64,000 nucleotides of DNA from contig NZ_JAIVCC010000017.1 of assembly GCF_020866905.1 (NCBI RefSeq), positions 62,001-126,000 of the forward strand. The letters are read 5' to 3'. Position numbers and translations under genes: made by a program. Below, in pieces: positions 25,931 to 33,920 of the stretch. This DNA is from Salinimicrobium sediminilitoris. Its GTDB lineage: Bacteria; Bacteroidota; Bacteroidia; Flavobacteriales; Flavobacteriaceae. Position 1 is the stretch's first letter. Each line of letters begins with the position of its first letter. The notes under the pieces are model-generated. The model made no database searches, was not told the DNA's origin, and worked only from the letters and a program-made list of their open reading frames with translations.

Positions 25931-27134
25931 TGCTTAACAGGATTATTTCATTCAGGATGTCGCCGGCTACTTCTGTTTTCGACTTTATCTGGAAGCCTTT
26001 GGTCTTTCCATCTTTGAACAGGATCTTGATCTTATTGGTTTCCGATTTAAATCCGGCACCGGAGTCGTTCAGGGAATTCAGAACGATAAAATCCAGGTTC
26101 TTTCTCTGTAACTTCCCTGCGGCATTCTCCTCTTCATTTTCAGTTTCCAGGGCAAAGCCAACCAGGATTTGGTGCTTTTTTGCTTCTCCCAGGCTTGCCA
26201 GGATATCAGGATTTTTTACCAGCTCCAACATCATGGTTTCCGCCGATTTCTTGATCTTTTGGGTAGCCGAAAGCTTCGGGCGGTAATCTGAAACCGCAGC
26301 CGATGCAATTGCTATATCAACTTCAGGAAAGAACTTTGTAGCGGCTTCAAACATATCTACAGCACTCTGCACCCTTATCAAATTGATCTCCTCATTGGGA
26401 TTCTGCAAATGTGTGGGACCGGAGATTAAAATTACTTCCGCTCCCAAAGAACGGGCAGCAGCAGCAAGTTCAAATCCCATTTTCCCACTGGAATGATTTC
26501 CTATAAAACGTACCGGGTCAATGGCTTCGTATGTGGGACCGGCAGTAATGAGTACTTTTTTATTCCGAAGTGGAAGACTTTCAGCAATATGATCTTCAAT
26601 AAACTTTAGAATATCTTCGGGCTCTGCCATTCGGCCTTCCCCGGAAAGCCCGCTTGCCAGTTCTCCCGAAGTAGCGGGGATCATAGTATTCCCAAAGGAA
26701 GTAAGTATGTCAAAATTTTCCCTTGTAGAAGGATGCCTGTACATATCAAGATCCATTGCCGGGGCAAAATATACCGGACATTTGGACGATAAATAAGTAG
26801 CAAGTAAGAAATTATCGCTGTGCCCTTTTGCCATTTTTGAGAGTGTATTAGCGGTAGCAGGTGCGATAAGCATAAGATCGGCCCAAAGGCCTAATTCCAC
26901 ATGATTATTCCATTGGTTGCTATGATCTTCTTCTTTAGTAAAAGAAGAAATAACCTCATTTTTGGAAAGTGTGGATAAAGTAAGCGGAGTAACAAATTCT
27001 TTGGCTGCAGGAGTCATTACGACCTTCACCTGGGCCCCGGCTTTAATAAACAGCCGGACCAAAAATGCTGTTTTATAAGCGGCTATACCCGCGGTAACGC
27101 CGAGAAGTATCTTTTTGCCGCTTATTACAGACAT
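25923..27134 (-). CDS. coaBC: Bifunctional phosphopantothenoylcysteine decarboxylase/phosphopantothenate-cysteine ligase
   Basis: Two successive steps of CoA synthesis in one 403-residue chain. The N-terminal flavoprotein (CoaC, about 1-180) has KILLGVTAGIAAYKTAFLVR, the His region around NHVELGLWAD, IAPATANTLSKMAKG, and the PAMDLDMYRHP block with the PxMNxxMW-like motif altered to Asp at the Asn position. The C-terminal ligase (CoaB, about 190-403) has VLITAGPTYEAIDPVRFIGN, SSGKMGFELAAAA and ASAAVSDYRPK. It lies between rpoZ (5 bases) and DUF4835 (overlapping). coaE, the last enzyme of the same pathway, is about 6 kb away. Confidence 0.94.
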   Translation of the reverse strand: MSVISGKKILLGVTAGIAAYKTAFLVRLFIKAGAQVKVVMTPAAKEFVTPLTLSTLSKNEVISSFTKEEDHSNQWNNHVELGLWADLMLIAPATANTLSKMAKGHSDNFLLATYLSSKCPVYFAPAMDLDMYRHPSTRENFDILTSFGNTMIPATSGELASGLSGEGRMAEPEDILKFIEDHIAESLPLRNKKVLITAGPTYEAIDPVRFIGNHSSGKMGFELAAAARSLGAEVILISGPTHLQNPNEEINLIRVQSAVDMFEAATKFFPEVDIAIASAAVSDYRPKLSATQKIKKSAETMMLELVKNPDILASLGEAKKHQILVGFALETENEEENAAGKLQRKNLDFIVLNSLNDSGAGFKSETNKIKILFKDGKTKGFQIKSKTEVAGDILNEIILLSNE

Positions 27135-27139
27135 AATTC

Positions 27140-27466
27140 TTATTCTTCGCTTTGGGTATTGCGATAGTAGATCTTTTCATTAAGCCACTCCTGAACTGCT
27201 AAAGCATGCGGCTTTGGCAACTTTTCATAGAACTTGGAAACTTCGATTTGCTCTTTGTTTTCAAAGATCTCATCAAGACTATCATTGTAAGTAGCAAATT
27301 CATCCAGTTTTTCAAGAAGTTCTTTCTTGATCTCTGAATTTATTTGGGTGGCTCTTTTCGAGATTATTGAGATCGCCTCATAAATGTTGTTGGTAGTAGC
27401 ATCGATCTTGTTCTTGTCAAGAGTCGTAGTATTAAGTGGAGCCTCTGTTCTCTTTAGATCTATCAT
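27140..27466 (-). CDS. RNA polymerase omega subunit, Rpb6-like
   Basis: A 108-residue protein of the Bacteroidota omega/Rpb6 family that helps assemble and stabilise RNA polymerase. The conserved N-terminal block NIYEAISIISKRATQINSEI matches the omega helix region. It is more divergent than proteobacterial RpoZ. The gene overlaps bamD by 4 bases and precedes coaBC by 5, a gene order I know from Flavobacteria. Confidence 0.88.
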   Translation of the reverse strand: MIDLKRTEAPLNTTTLDKNKIDATTNNIYEAISIISKRATQINSEIKKELLEKLDEFATYNDSLDEIFENKEQIEVSKFYEKLPKPHALAVQEWLNEKIYYRNTQSEE

Positions 27467-28296
27467 ATTCTCGTCTCAGATTTTAATTGTTGTTCTTTTG
27501 TTTCAATATCTTTTAAAGCAGTGTTAGCCATATCAATAAACTCCCCTTCGGAATAGTAACGCTGGTAATCCTCGTAATATCCTCTTGCTTTTTCCAGTCT
27601 CTCGGGCATGGCATATTCATAACTGTTAATGGCATAAAGATAAGCCGATTCAAACCTGTAATACATAGCTTTTTCCCTGAAAGGGGAACCGGGATATTGA
27701 GATATAAAATTGTCAAAAGCCGTCATTGCTGCAATATAACTTTCGGTGTGATGATATTGTTTTGCAATTTCATAAGCCTTTTTCTCAAGTTTCACCCTAA
27801 GTTCTGTAACCAGTTTATTGGCCTCATCCATTTTTTCACTTTCGGGAAAACGGTTGATATAATCCTGGAGCTTACTTATCCCTTTTACAGTTTCAGTTTG
27901 ATCAAGATTATATGGAGGAGAGAGATAGTAATAACTCTTAGCCCCTTTAAAAGCAGCCTCTTCAAGTTTCTCACTCTCTGGATAGGTTTCTACAAAACGC
28001 TCAAATTGATAACCGGCAAGGAAATAATCTCCCAGCTCATAGTAGGTATCTGCAAACAGGTACATCAACTTTTGCCCCTGTGGTTTACCTCTAAATTCTG
28101 GCACCAGCTGCTCAAAAAGCCTTAATGCCTTCTTATATTTACTCCTGCTATTGCCTTCCCCTGCTTTAGCCTCATTATAAAGCTTTTCTGCAGTTGAATA
28201 CTTTAAACCTGTGTCTTTACTCTTCAACACTTTCTGGTATTCCCCACAAGAGGTAAAAAGAATAGCTAAACTTAAAAATAGGATGATTTTCTTCAT
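27463..28296 (-). CDS. bamD: Outer membrane protein assembly factor BamD
   Basis: A lipoprotein of the BAM complex that inserts beta-barrel proteins in the outer membrane. From the ATG at 28296 the chain starts MKKIILFLSLAILFTSCGEY, with the lipobox Cys at residue 17. Tetratricopeptide-like helices follow (YNEAKAGEGNSRSKYKKALR, YYELGDYFLAGYQFERFV, FPESEKMDEANKLV). Length 277 residues, within the family range. The open frame starts at 28311, but the second ATG gives a proper signal. It leads the bamD-rpoZ-coaBC-DUF4835 operon. Confidence 0.93.
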   Translation of the reverse strand: MKKIILFLSLAILFTSCGEYQKVLKSKDTGLKYSTAEKLYNEAKAGEGNSRSKYKKALRLFEQLVPEFRGKPQGQKLMYLFADTYYELGDYFLAGYQFERFVETYPESEKLEEAAFKGAKSYYYLSPPYNLDQTETVKGISKLQDYINRFPESEKMDEANKLVTELRVKLEKKAYEIAKQYHHTESYIAAMTAFDNFISQYPGSPFREKAMYYRFESAYLYAINSYEYAMPERLEKARGYYEDYQRYYSEGEFIDMANTALKDIETKEQQLKSETRI

Positions 28297-28315
28297 TCTG
28301 AATTTTAACATCTGG

Positions 28316-28323
28316 CAAAAATA
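28316..28323 (-). promoter_or_regulatory. -7 promoter box of the bamD operon
   Basis: On the minus strand TATTTTTG, 19 bases before the bamD ATG at 28296. It lies upstream of both candidate starts. No -33 TTG is at the usual spacing. Confidence 0.4.
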
Positions 28324-28402
28324 CTCTTTTCTGCCTTATTATAAAAACTTTAGTTTCAGTGCAAATTACACCAAAAACAAAGGTCTGCCCGAAGTATGGG
28401 AA

Positions 28403-29275
28403 TTAAAAATTATCAATAAAATCGTCGATCTTCGTGGAAAGATTATCAGTTGAAGAAACCAGCGGCAATCGCAGGTTGTTCTTCACTATTCCTTTCTTTT
28501 TAAGCATGGCTTTTATTCCAACAGGATTGCCTTCAGCAAAAATAAGATCAATAGAAGGAGCTACCTTATAGTGAAGTTCATAAGCTTCATCCACCTTTCT
28601 TTCAAGTCCCAGCTTTACCATTTTAGAGAATTCGGCTGGAAGGCCCTGCGCAATAACAGAGATCACTCCATGTCCCCCGGCGAGAACCATTGGCAAGGTG
28701 ATCATATCGTCACCTGAGATCACAAGGAAACCTTCGGGCACCTCGTCAATAAGTTTCATTGCCTGCACGATATCTCCTGCAGCCTCTTTAATCCCGATAA
28801 TATTATCCACCTGCGCCAGGCGTTTCACAGTTTCCGGAAGCATGTTAGAACCTGTTCTTCCCGGGACGTTATACATAATGATTGGCTTTGGCGAAGCAGC
28901 CGCCACAGCTTTGTAATGCTGAAATATACCTTCCTGCGATGGCTTGTTATAATAAGGAGAAACAGAAAGTACGGCATCAAAAGCCGACAGATCTGTACTC
29001 TTCACCTCTTCAGAAACCTTTGCTGTGTTATTACCGCCAATTCCAAGTACTAGTGGGATACGACCATTATTTTCTGCAACCACGGTATCAATAACCAGTT
29101 GCTTCTCTTTAGAAGTAAGGGTCGCACTCTCGCCGGTAGTTCCAAGAACCACCATATAATCAATTCCGTTCTCGATTTGAAAGTTCACTAAATCTTTTAG
29201 TGCTTCCACATCTACAGTAAGATCGTCTTTAAAAGGAGTGATCAAAGCAACTCCCGTTCCAACAAATTTGTTCAT
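28403..29275 (-). CDS. dapA: 4-hydroxy-tetrahydrodipicolinate synthase
   Basis: Condenses pyruvate with aspartate semialdehyde, the first dedicated step of lysine and diaminopimelate synthesis. Family motifs: [26 protein letters not shown], the Tyr in [28 protein letters not shown], the Schiff-base Lys in [11 protein letters not shown], and [11 protein letters not shown]. The 290-residue length is normal. It overlaps the upstream DUF6913 gene by one base. dapF, a later step of the same pathway, is at 53.5 kb. Confidence 0.97.
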   Translation of the reverse strand: MNKFVGTGVALITPFKDDLTVDVEALKDLVNFQIENGIDYMVVLGTTGESATLTSKEKQLVIDTVVAENNGRIPLVLGIGGNNTAKVSEEVKSTDLSAFDAVLSVSPYYNKPSQEGIFQHYKAVAAASPKPIIMYNVPGRTGSNMLPETVKRLAQVDNIIGIKEAAGDIVQAMKLIDEVPEGFLVISGDDMITLPMVLAGGHGVISVIAQGLPAEFSKMVKLGLERKVDEAYELHYKVAPSIDLIFAEGNPVGIKAMLKKKGIVKNNLRLPLVSSTDNLSTKIDDFIDNF

Positions 29276-29784
29276 TATGTTGTTGTGTTTAATATTTTTA
29301 AATACTTTTTTAATTCTTCGGTGAAAATTTCTGCTTCTGAAAGTTCTGCGGAAATATTCAGATCAAAAATGGTCTTTTCGGAAGTCTTTTCTCTTCCCAC
29401 CTTTAACCTCGCCCGGGTAACCGAAACGAGAAAACCGGCCATTTTATTTTCTGAAGCTGTAAAAGATACCAGAACATCAAATTGAGCATCTATGAACGCT
29501 GAAGCTTTTTCAGAAACCTTGCCGTTCCATCGAAAATCTTCACGGGAAATTTCAGGCCATTCAAAAGTGTCAATTTTGACAGCTTTTTTTTCACAAAACA
29601 CAAATTTTACTTCCTGTTGCTTCAGGTTTAGATCTTCCTTCAGCTTTAAAAAATGTTTTACGGTATCTTCACTGCTGTCATCCAGAATAATTCCCAGTTT
29701 ATACACCTTACCTTCAGCAACCGAATTTTCAGAAATCCGCAGATTTTTTCGCGCTACCGCAAGCTTAAGATCTTTAATTTTCAC
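29275..29784 (-). CDS. DUF6913 domain protein
   Basis: A 169-residue soluble protein of unknown function, recognised as the DUF6913 family that often sits beside dapA in Flavobacteria. The N-terminus is basic ([14 protein letters not shown]). The conserved-looking part reads [31 protein letters not shown] and ARLKVGREK. The start is GTG at 29784, four bases after a TAATTTTG box, so the mRNA is probably leaderless. It overlaps dapA by one base and so must be in the same transcript. Confidence 0.8.
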   Translation of the reverse strand: MKIKDLKLAVARKNLRISENSVAEGKVYKLGIILDDSSEDTVKHFLKLKEDLNLKQQEVKFVFCEKKAVKIDTFEWPEISREDFRWNGKVSEKASAFIDAQFDVLVSFTASENKMAGFLVSVTRARLKVGREKTSEKTIFDLNISAELSEAEIFTEELKKYLKILNTTT

Positions 29785-29788
29785 AGGG

Positions 29789-29815
29789 CAAAATTAGGAA
29801 TAATTGTATTACCAA
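29789..29815 (-). promoter_or_regulatory. Promoter of the DUF6913-dapA operon, leaderless spacing
   Basis: Minus strand: TTG (complement of 29813-29815), a 16-base spacer, TAATTTTG (complement of 29789-29796), then four bases (CCCT) to the GTG start at 29784. Confidence 0.5.
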
Positions 29816-29841
29816 AAACAAGGGAAACAAGGGATTTTCCA

Positions 29842-30540
29842 CTATACCAGGTGCAATAGCCTGAGTTTTTTTTCGGGGGTGATAAAAAAGAGGAAAACGA
29901 GTTTTATCGCCGCAAATTTTATAAGTGTTCCAACAATTTCAATACTTAGGTCTCTAAAGTAGAAAACCTCCATATCCCTCAACACATCTGAAAAAATGAA
30001 GGAGAGGGCCAGGCAAATAAAGAAAACCGACTTCTTGGAAAAAGAATTAAGATAGTAAACCAGGGCAGTAATGGCAATAAACAGGATATTGAGGTAGTAA
30101 ATTACATAAAGCCAAAAGGCAAGATCATTTCCTAAATTTCGTTCAATTTCGGTAATATGACCCCACAATAGATATACATAGATGCCCACAATACTCATAA
30201 AGTAAAGTGTTGTGAATCTACTGCCTCTTTCATACTCGGTATGTCCAATAGCCTCCCGGGCCAAAAAGAAGTAACTGGTTAACCATAATCCAAGTTTTAT
30301 CTGTTCAAAATACCAAATACTGCCTCCAAAGGAAATCAAGGTCGCCGCCATGGCCATCCCTAAAAACATGGAAAAATTAAAATTTTTGAATGGAATCTTT
30401 TTGAAATAATAAAAGATAAGGGGGAAGAAAAACAGGATCTCACCCGATTTTCTAAGCAAAAAGTTGTCACTTACAATACCGGCGACGTTCACACACATAG
30501 CAGTGATAGCCAGGAGAGAAAGAAAAACCTTTTGTTTCAT
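29842..30540 (-). CDS. Multi-pass membrane protein, YhhN (lysoplasmalogenase)-like
   Basis: A 232-residue inner-membrane protein with about seven or eight TM segments. The sequence FICLALSFIFSDVLRDMEVF resembles the YhhN family block in which an Asp follows a Ser-rich helix; family members include alkenyl-lysophospholipid hydrolases. The call rests on topology and this weak motif, so the enzyme activity is inference. A second protein of similar size and topology is encoded just upstream on the same strand, possibly a paralogue. Confidence 0.5.
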   Translation of the reverse strand: MKQKVFLSLLAITAMCVNVAGIVSDNFLLRKSGEILFFFPLIFYYFKKIPFKNFNFSMFLGMAMAATLISFGGSIWYFEQIKLGLWLTSYFFLAREAIGHTEYERGSRFTTLYFMSIVGIYVYLLWGHITEIERNLGNDLAFWLYVIYYLNILFIAITALVYYLNSFSKKSVFFICLALSFIFSDVLRDMEVFYFRDLSIEIVGTLIKFAAIKLVFLFFITPEKKLRLLHLV

Positions 30541-30648
30541 TTATGGGAGAAAATTCCTGCAATATAAAAATTTTGAGAAGAATAAACTTTAATGTGAAAA
30601 ATATTATTAAAATGGAATATAAAAAGTAATTCTAAAAAGAATACTGCA

Positions 30649-31335
30649 TTAAAAGCCTGGAAGAAGAGAACTTTTTCTTCGATGGCTTGCGTGTTCCACC
30701 AAGCCAAAAAATGCGATAACATGAAATAAAGGATAGAAGATAATGACGCTGATATCGGGTATTATAAACAGCCTGTAGAACAGGGAAAGTTCAGACAACA
30801 GTAAGGAAGCGGAAGCCAGCATGAGCCATAGGGATGCGTAGTGAGATTTGAGCAGGTATTGTGTAAAGGTCACTGCCAGTAGGCAAATAAGCAACAGCAT
30901 GTAAATATAAGCAGTCTCCTGGTGAGATGGAATTACCTGTGGCACAAGATCGGCCATGGTATAGAACAAAAATCCCAGAAAAGTGTACATGATCAACAGG
31001 GATATAAGTTCCACTAAATGAATTTTCGCCCGTTTAAATCCAATGAAGGCAAAGACATAAAGTATAAGAACAGCACCACCAAAGCTATATAGAATAGGTC
31101 TGGGATTACTGAAAAAACCTTCCAGCATTAGCAAATCCCGCACGTAGAATAAAAGTAGCACGATCACCATTGGCAGGAACCATTTTTTCGTCTTATATCT
31201 GTAATAAAGGATGAGAACAGGGATTAAAAGAATTGTTGAGGCAACAGTCAGCACATTAAAATTAAAAATAGAACCAATAATAAAAAGTACTCCAATGACC
31301 AGGAACAACAACAGAATTTTTTTATTCGTCTTCAC
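30649..31335 (-). CDS. Multi-pass membrane protein, YhhN-like, possible paralogue of its neighbour
   Basis: A 228-residue protein with about eight hydrophobic segments starting at residue 8 (ILLLFLVIGVLFIIGSIF). ASASLLLSELSLFYRLF sits where the neighbour has SFIFSDVLRD, so a distant paralogy is plausible. The end is basic (HASHRRKSSLLPGF). About 108 bases separate it from the downstream gene. No catalytic residue can be named with confidence, and other membrane families are possible. Confidence 0.5.
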   Translation of the reverse strand: MKTNKKILLLFLVIGVLFIIGSIFNFNVLTVASTILLIPVLILYYRYKTKKWFLPMVIVLLLFYVRDLLMLEGFFSNPRPILYSFGGAVLILYVFAFIGFKRAKIHLVELISLLIMYTFLGFLFYTMADLVPQVIPSHQETAYIYMLLLICLLAVTFTQYLLKSHYASLWLMLASASLLLSELSLFYRLFIIPDISVIIFYPLFHVIAFFGLVEHASHRRKSSLLPGF

Positions 31336-31487
31336 ATTTTCCAGTTAGAAATAATCAGCAGATAGCAGCAAATTTTACCGAAAAATAGAACAAATTTCCT
31401 TTAGGACGACAAAAAGCCTATAAAAAGTATAAAAAAGCACATTTACGGAAAATAAAAAATCTTTTACGTGTTCCTTTCAAAAACCCA

Positions 31488-31495
31488 TACTTTTG
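31488..31495 (+). promoter_or_regulatory. -7 promoter box of the split 5'-nucleotidase operon
   Basis: TACTTTTG, 17 bases before the ATG at 31513. It lies downstream of the alternative start at 31468 and argues against it. Confidence 0.5.
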
Positions 31496-31512
31496 TTTTT
31501 TATACTATACAA

Positions 31513-32265
31513 ATGAAGCGATACCTCCTCCTCCTGCTCATCATAGCCGGTTCATGTAAATTTAACGACAACTACGTTCCCACCCGTATTGAAGGAACAC
31601 AGCTGGAAATAACTTCCACCATTGAATCCAATGATTCCATAGAAATGTTCATTCAACCTTATAAGTTGAATATTGACCGAGAAATGGAACAAGTATTGGC
31701 ATACCTACCTTACAATCTCACTAAAACTGACGGGGAACTCAATACCGCCATAGGCAATCTAATGGCCGATGCTTTAATGGAGCTTTCAAATCCTATTTTT
31801 GAAAATCGCACGGGAGATAAAATAGATATCGTATTGCTGAACTTTGGGGGAATAAGATCCTCAATACCTAAAGGAGATATCACTACAAGAACTGCTTTCC
31901 AGGTTATGCCCTTTGAAAATGAAGTGGTGGTCGCGACCCTAAAAGGAGAAGCTGTACGGGAGATGATCCACTACCTTATTGATTCGGGAAATGCCCATCC
32001 TGTTGCGGGAATAGAATTACAACTGGAAAAAGACAATAGCATAAGAAAAGTTTTAATTCAGGGGGAACCCTTACAGGAAGACAAGACTTACAATGTCGCA
32101 ACAAATGACTACCTGCTGCAGGGAGGAGATAATATGGTTTTCTTTTCCAGGGCTCAAAAGGTCACCAACCTGGATTATAAAGTTAGGAACCTTCTAATCG
32201 ATTATTTTAAACAGGAAGACACCCTTATCCCAGTAAGAGATCAACGTTTTATAAGAGTGAATTAA
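31513..32265 (+). CDS. 5'-nucleotidase C-terminal domain lipoprotein
   Basis: A 250-residue lipoprotein (MKRYLLLLLIIAGSCKF, lipobox Cys at 15) consisting of the C-terminal substrate-binding half of UshA-type 5'-nucleotidases: ELNTAIGNLMADAL, VLLNFGGIRSSIPKG, TAFQVMPFENEVVVATLKG and YNVATNDYLLQGGDNM. The catalytic metallophosphatase half is the next gene, whose ATG overlaps this stop (TAATG). Together they probably form a two-chain envelope nucleotidase. The start at 31513 is preferred over 31468 because of the signal peptide and promoter position. Confidence 0.92.
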   Translation: MKRYLLLLLIIAGSCKFNDNYVPTRIEGTQLEITSTIESNDSIEMFIQPYKLNIDREMEQVLAYLPYNLTKTDGELNTAIGNLMADALMELSNPIFENRTGDKIDIVLLNFGGIRSSIPKGDITTRTAFQVMPFENEVVVATLKGEAVREMIHYLIDSGNAHPVAGIELQLEKDNSIRKVLIQGEPLQEDKTYNVATNDYLLQGGDNMVFFSRAQKVTNLDYKVRNLLIDYFKQEDTLIPVRDQRFIRVN

Positions 32266-33176
32266 TGGAAAGACGTAAATTTATTAAAAGAACAGCCGCT
32301 GCCGGTGCATTTGCAAGCCTGGGCAGCCTTGGCCTGTTATCTTTTGCGCCAGACAGAACCCTAAAACACATCACTATCCTACATACCAATGATGTGCATA
32401 GCCATATAGAACCTTTTGAACCCGATCATGCTCAATATCCGGGCATGGGAGGAGTTGCAAGAAGATATACCCTTGTACAACAAATAAGACAGGAAAATCC
32501 TCACACCTTACTGCTCGATGCAGGAGATATATTCCAGGGAACCCCCTACTTCAACTTCTACGGTGGAGAATTAGAATTCAAGCTCATGAGTAAAATGGGC
32601 TATGATGCAGCAACAATTGGAAATCACGATTTCGATAACGGAATTGAGGGTCTACTGGCTCAAATGCCTCATGCTAAATTTCCCTTTATTAATGCCAATT
32701 ATAATTTTGAAAACACAGTGCTCCAGGGACAAATAAAACCTTACCAGGTTTTCCTTAAAGATGGTATTAGAATAGGTGTTTTTGGATTGGGAATTGAACT
32801 GGAAGGTCTGGTAGGAAAAAAATTGTACAAAGAGACCGAATATCTAGATCCTGTTGATATTAGCCGGGAAATTGTAAAGCAGCTTAAAGAAGAGGAAAAA
32901 TGTCATTTGGTAATCTGTCTTTCCCACATGGGCTATGAATACAAAAGCAATAAAATAAGTGATGTTAAACTTGCCGGAGCCACGAAAGATATCGATTTGA
33001 TCATTGGTGGTCATACCCATACCTTTCTTCCTGAACCTTCTATAGTACTTAACAGCATTGGAAAAGAAGTATTGATCAACCAGGTAGGTTGGGCCGGAGT
33101 GAATCTTGGAAGAATAGATTTTTACTTAGACACCTCCGGAAAAAAGGACTCCAGGGGCGCCACTATTAACGTTTAG
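32265..33176 (+). CDS. Metallophosphatase (5'-nucleotidase N-terminal half) with Tat-like signal
   Basis: A 303-residue calcineurin-like phosphoesterase. The N-terminus RRKFIKRTAAAGAFASLGSL resembles a twin-arginine signal, suggesting folded export with bound metals. Metal-site motifs are ILHTNDVHSHIEPF, LDAGDIFQGTPYF, TIGNHDFDNG, LSHMGYE and GGHTHTF, all intact. Alone it lacks the substrate-binding domain, which is the preceding lipoprotein; the TAATG overlap points to coupled translation. Likely substrates are nucleotides or related phosphoesters outside the cytoplasm. Confidence 0.93.
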   Translation: MERRKFIKRTAAAGAFASLGSLGLLSFAPDRTLKHITILHTNDVHSHIEPFEPDHAQYPGMGGVARRYTLVQQIRQENPHTLLLDAGDIFQGTPYFNFYGGELEFKLMSKMGYDAATIGNHDFDNGIEGLLAQMPHAKFPFINANYNFENTVLQGQIKPYQVFLKDGIRIGVFGLGIELEGLVGKKLYKETEYLDPVDISREIVKQLKEEEKCHLVICLSHMGYEYKSNKISDVKLAGATKDIDLIIGGHTHTFLPEPSIVLNSIGKEVLINQVGWAGVNLGRIDFYLDTSGKKDSRGATINV

Positions 33177-33488
33177 CACCGGGAATTTGGTTTTTCCTTT
33201 TTATTTTAGGAAAGATGAACTTCCACAGCCCCTGCATTGCAGGAAAATTTTAAGCCAAACTATTTTTTACTCCTGACAGCTCCAGGCGTTTATGTCAAAT
33301 CCTTTTGATATATCTTTTTCTGGAGTTAAAAATGATGGATATGTCCATCATCTACTGCTGAAGAAAGTATTTGTAAAGCCTGTGACTTAGCCCCGTACAA
33401 TCCAATATATCAGACTGAGAGAAAAGCTATAAAATACGTGTAGGTTTGACCGGTAATTCTATGTCGAAAAAGATCCCGACTTCAGTCC
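33177..33488. other. Intergenic stretch with nothing recognised
   Basis: About 310 bases between two convergent genes. I see no gene, clear terminator, repeat or RNA structure. Confidence 0.6.
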
Positions 33489-33920
33489 CTAGTACGACCG
33501 GCTTTTGGTCTTGTTTACTTCTGTCAAACCTTCTACCAGTTCCTTAAGTTTATCTTTTTTCAAAGGTTTGGATAGAAAACCAGATACAAAAGGATACAAC
33601 TTTGCTTCGTTACTAAAATCTTCAATTGAAGAAGTAAGAATAAAAATCTGAAATTGATTTTTTATGTGCTCCTTAAATTCCTGAAAAATATCCAAAAATT
33701 CCCATCCAGACATGACCGGCATATTAACATCTAAAAAAAGAATGGTTGGAAAATCAACTGCCTCCTTTGAGTAATCTTCCTTTATAAACATTAAAGCTTC
33801 TTCCGGCTCTAAGAATAGGTTAATTACAGCCTGCGAATTGAAACTTTTGATAGTGAACTCACAGATTAGGTTATTCGTTTTATCGTCATCAACTACTATG
33901 TAATGCTTCGGCTCTTTCAT
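33489..33920 (-). CDS. Single-domain response regulator
   Basis: A 143-residue stand-alone receiver. The acidic site is in YIVVDDDKTNNL, the phosphoacceptor Asp in TILFLDVNMPVMSGWEF, the Thr/Ser switch in FILTSSIEDF, and the Lys in GFLSKPLKKDKL. There is no output domain, so it must act through protein contacts or relay phosphate. Its start overlaps the 3' end of the 8-PAS hybrid kinase by 32 bases, which implies translational coupling and makes that kinase its likely partner. Confidence 0.92.
   Translation of the reverse strand: MKEPKHYIVVDDDKTNNLICEFTIKSFNSQAVINLFLEPEEALMFIKEDYSKEAVDFPTILFLDVNMPVMSGWEFLDIFQEFKEHIKNQFQIFILTSSIEDFSNEAKLYPFVSGFLSKPLKKDKLKELVEGLTEVNKTKSRSY

Noticed and set aside
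29842-31335. The two membrane proteins as a secretion or transport pair
   Set aside because: No transport motif is visible; the weak YhhN resemblance is the best I can support.
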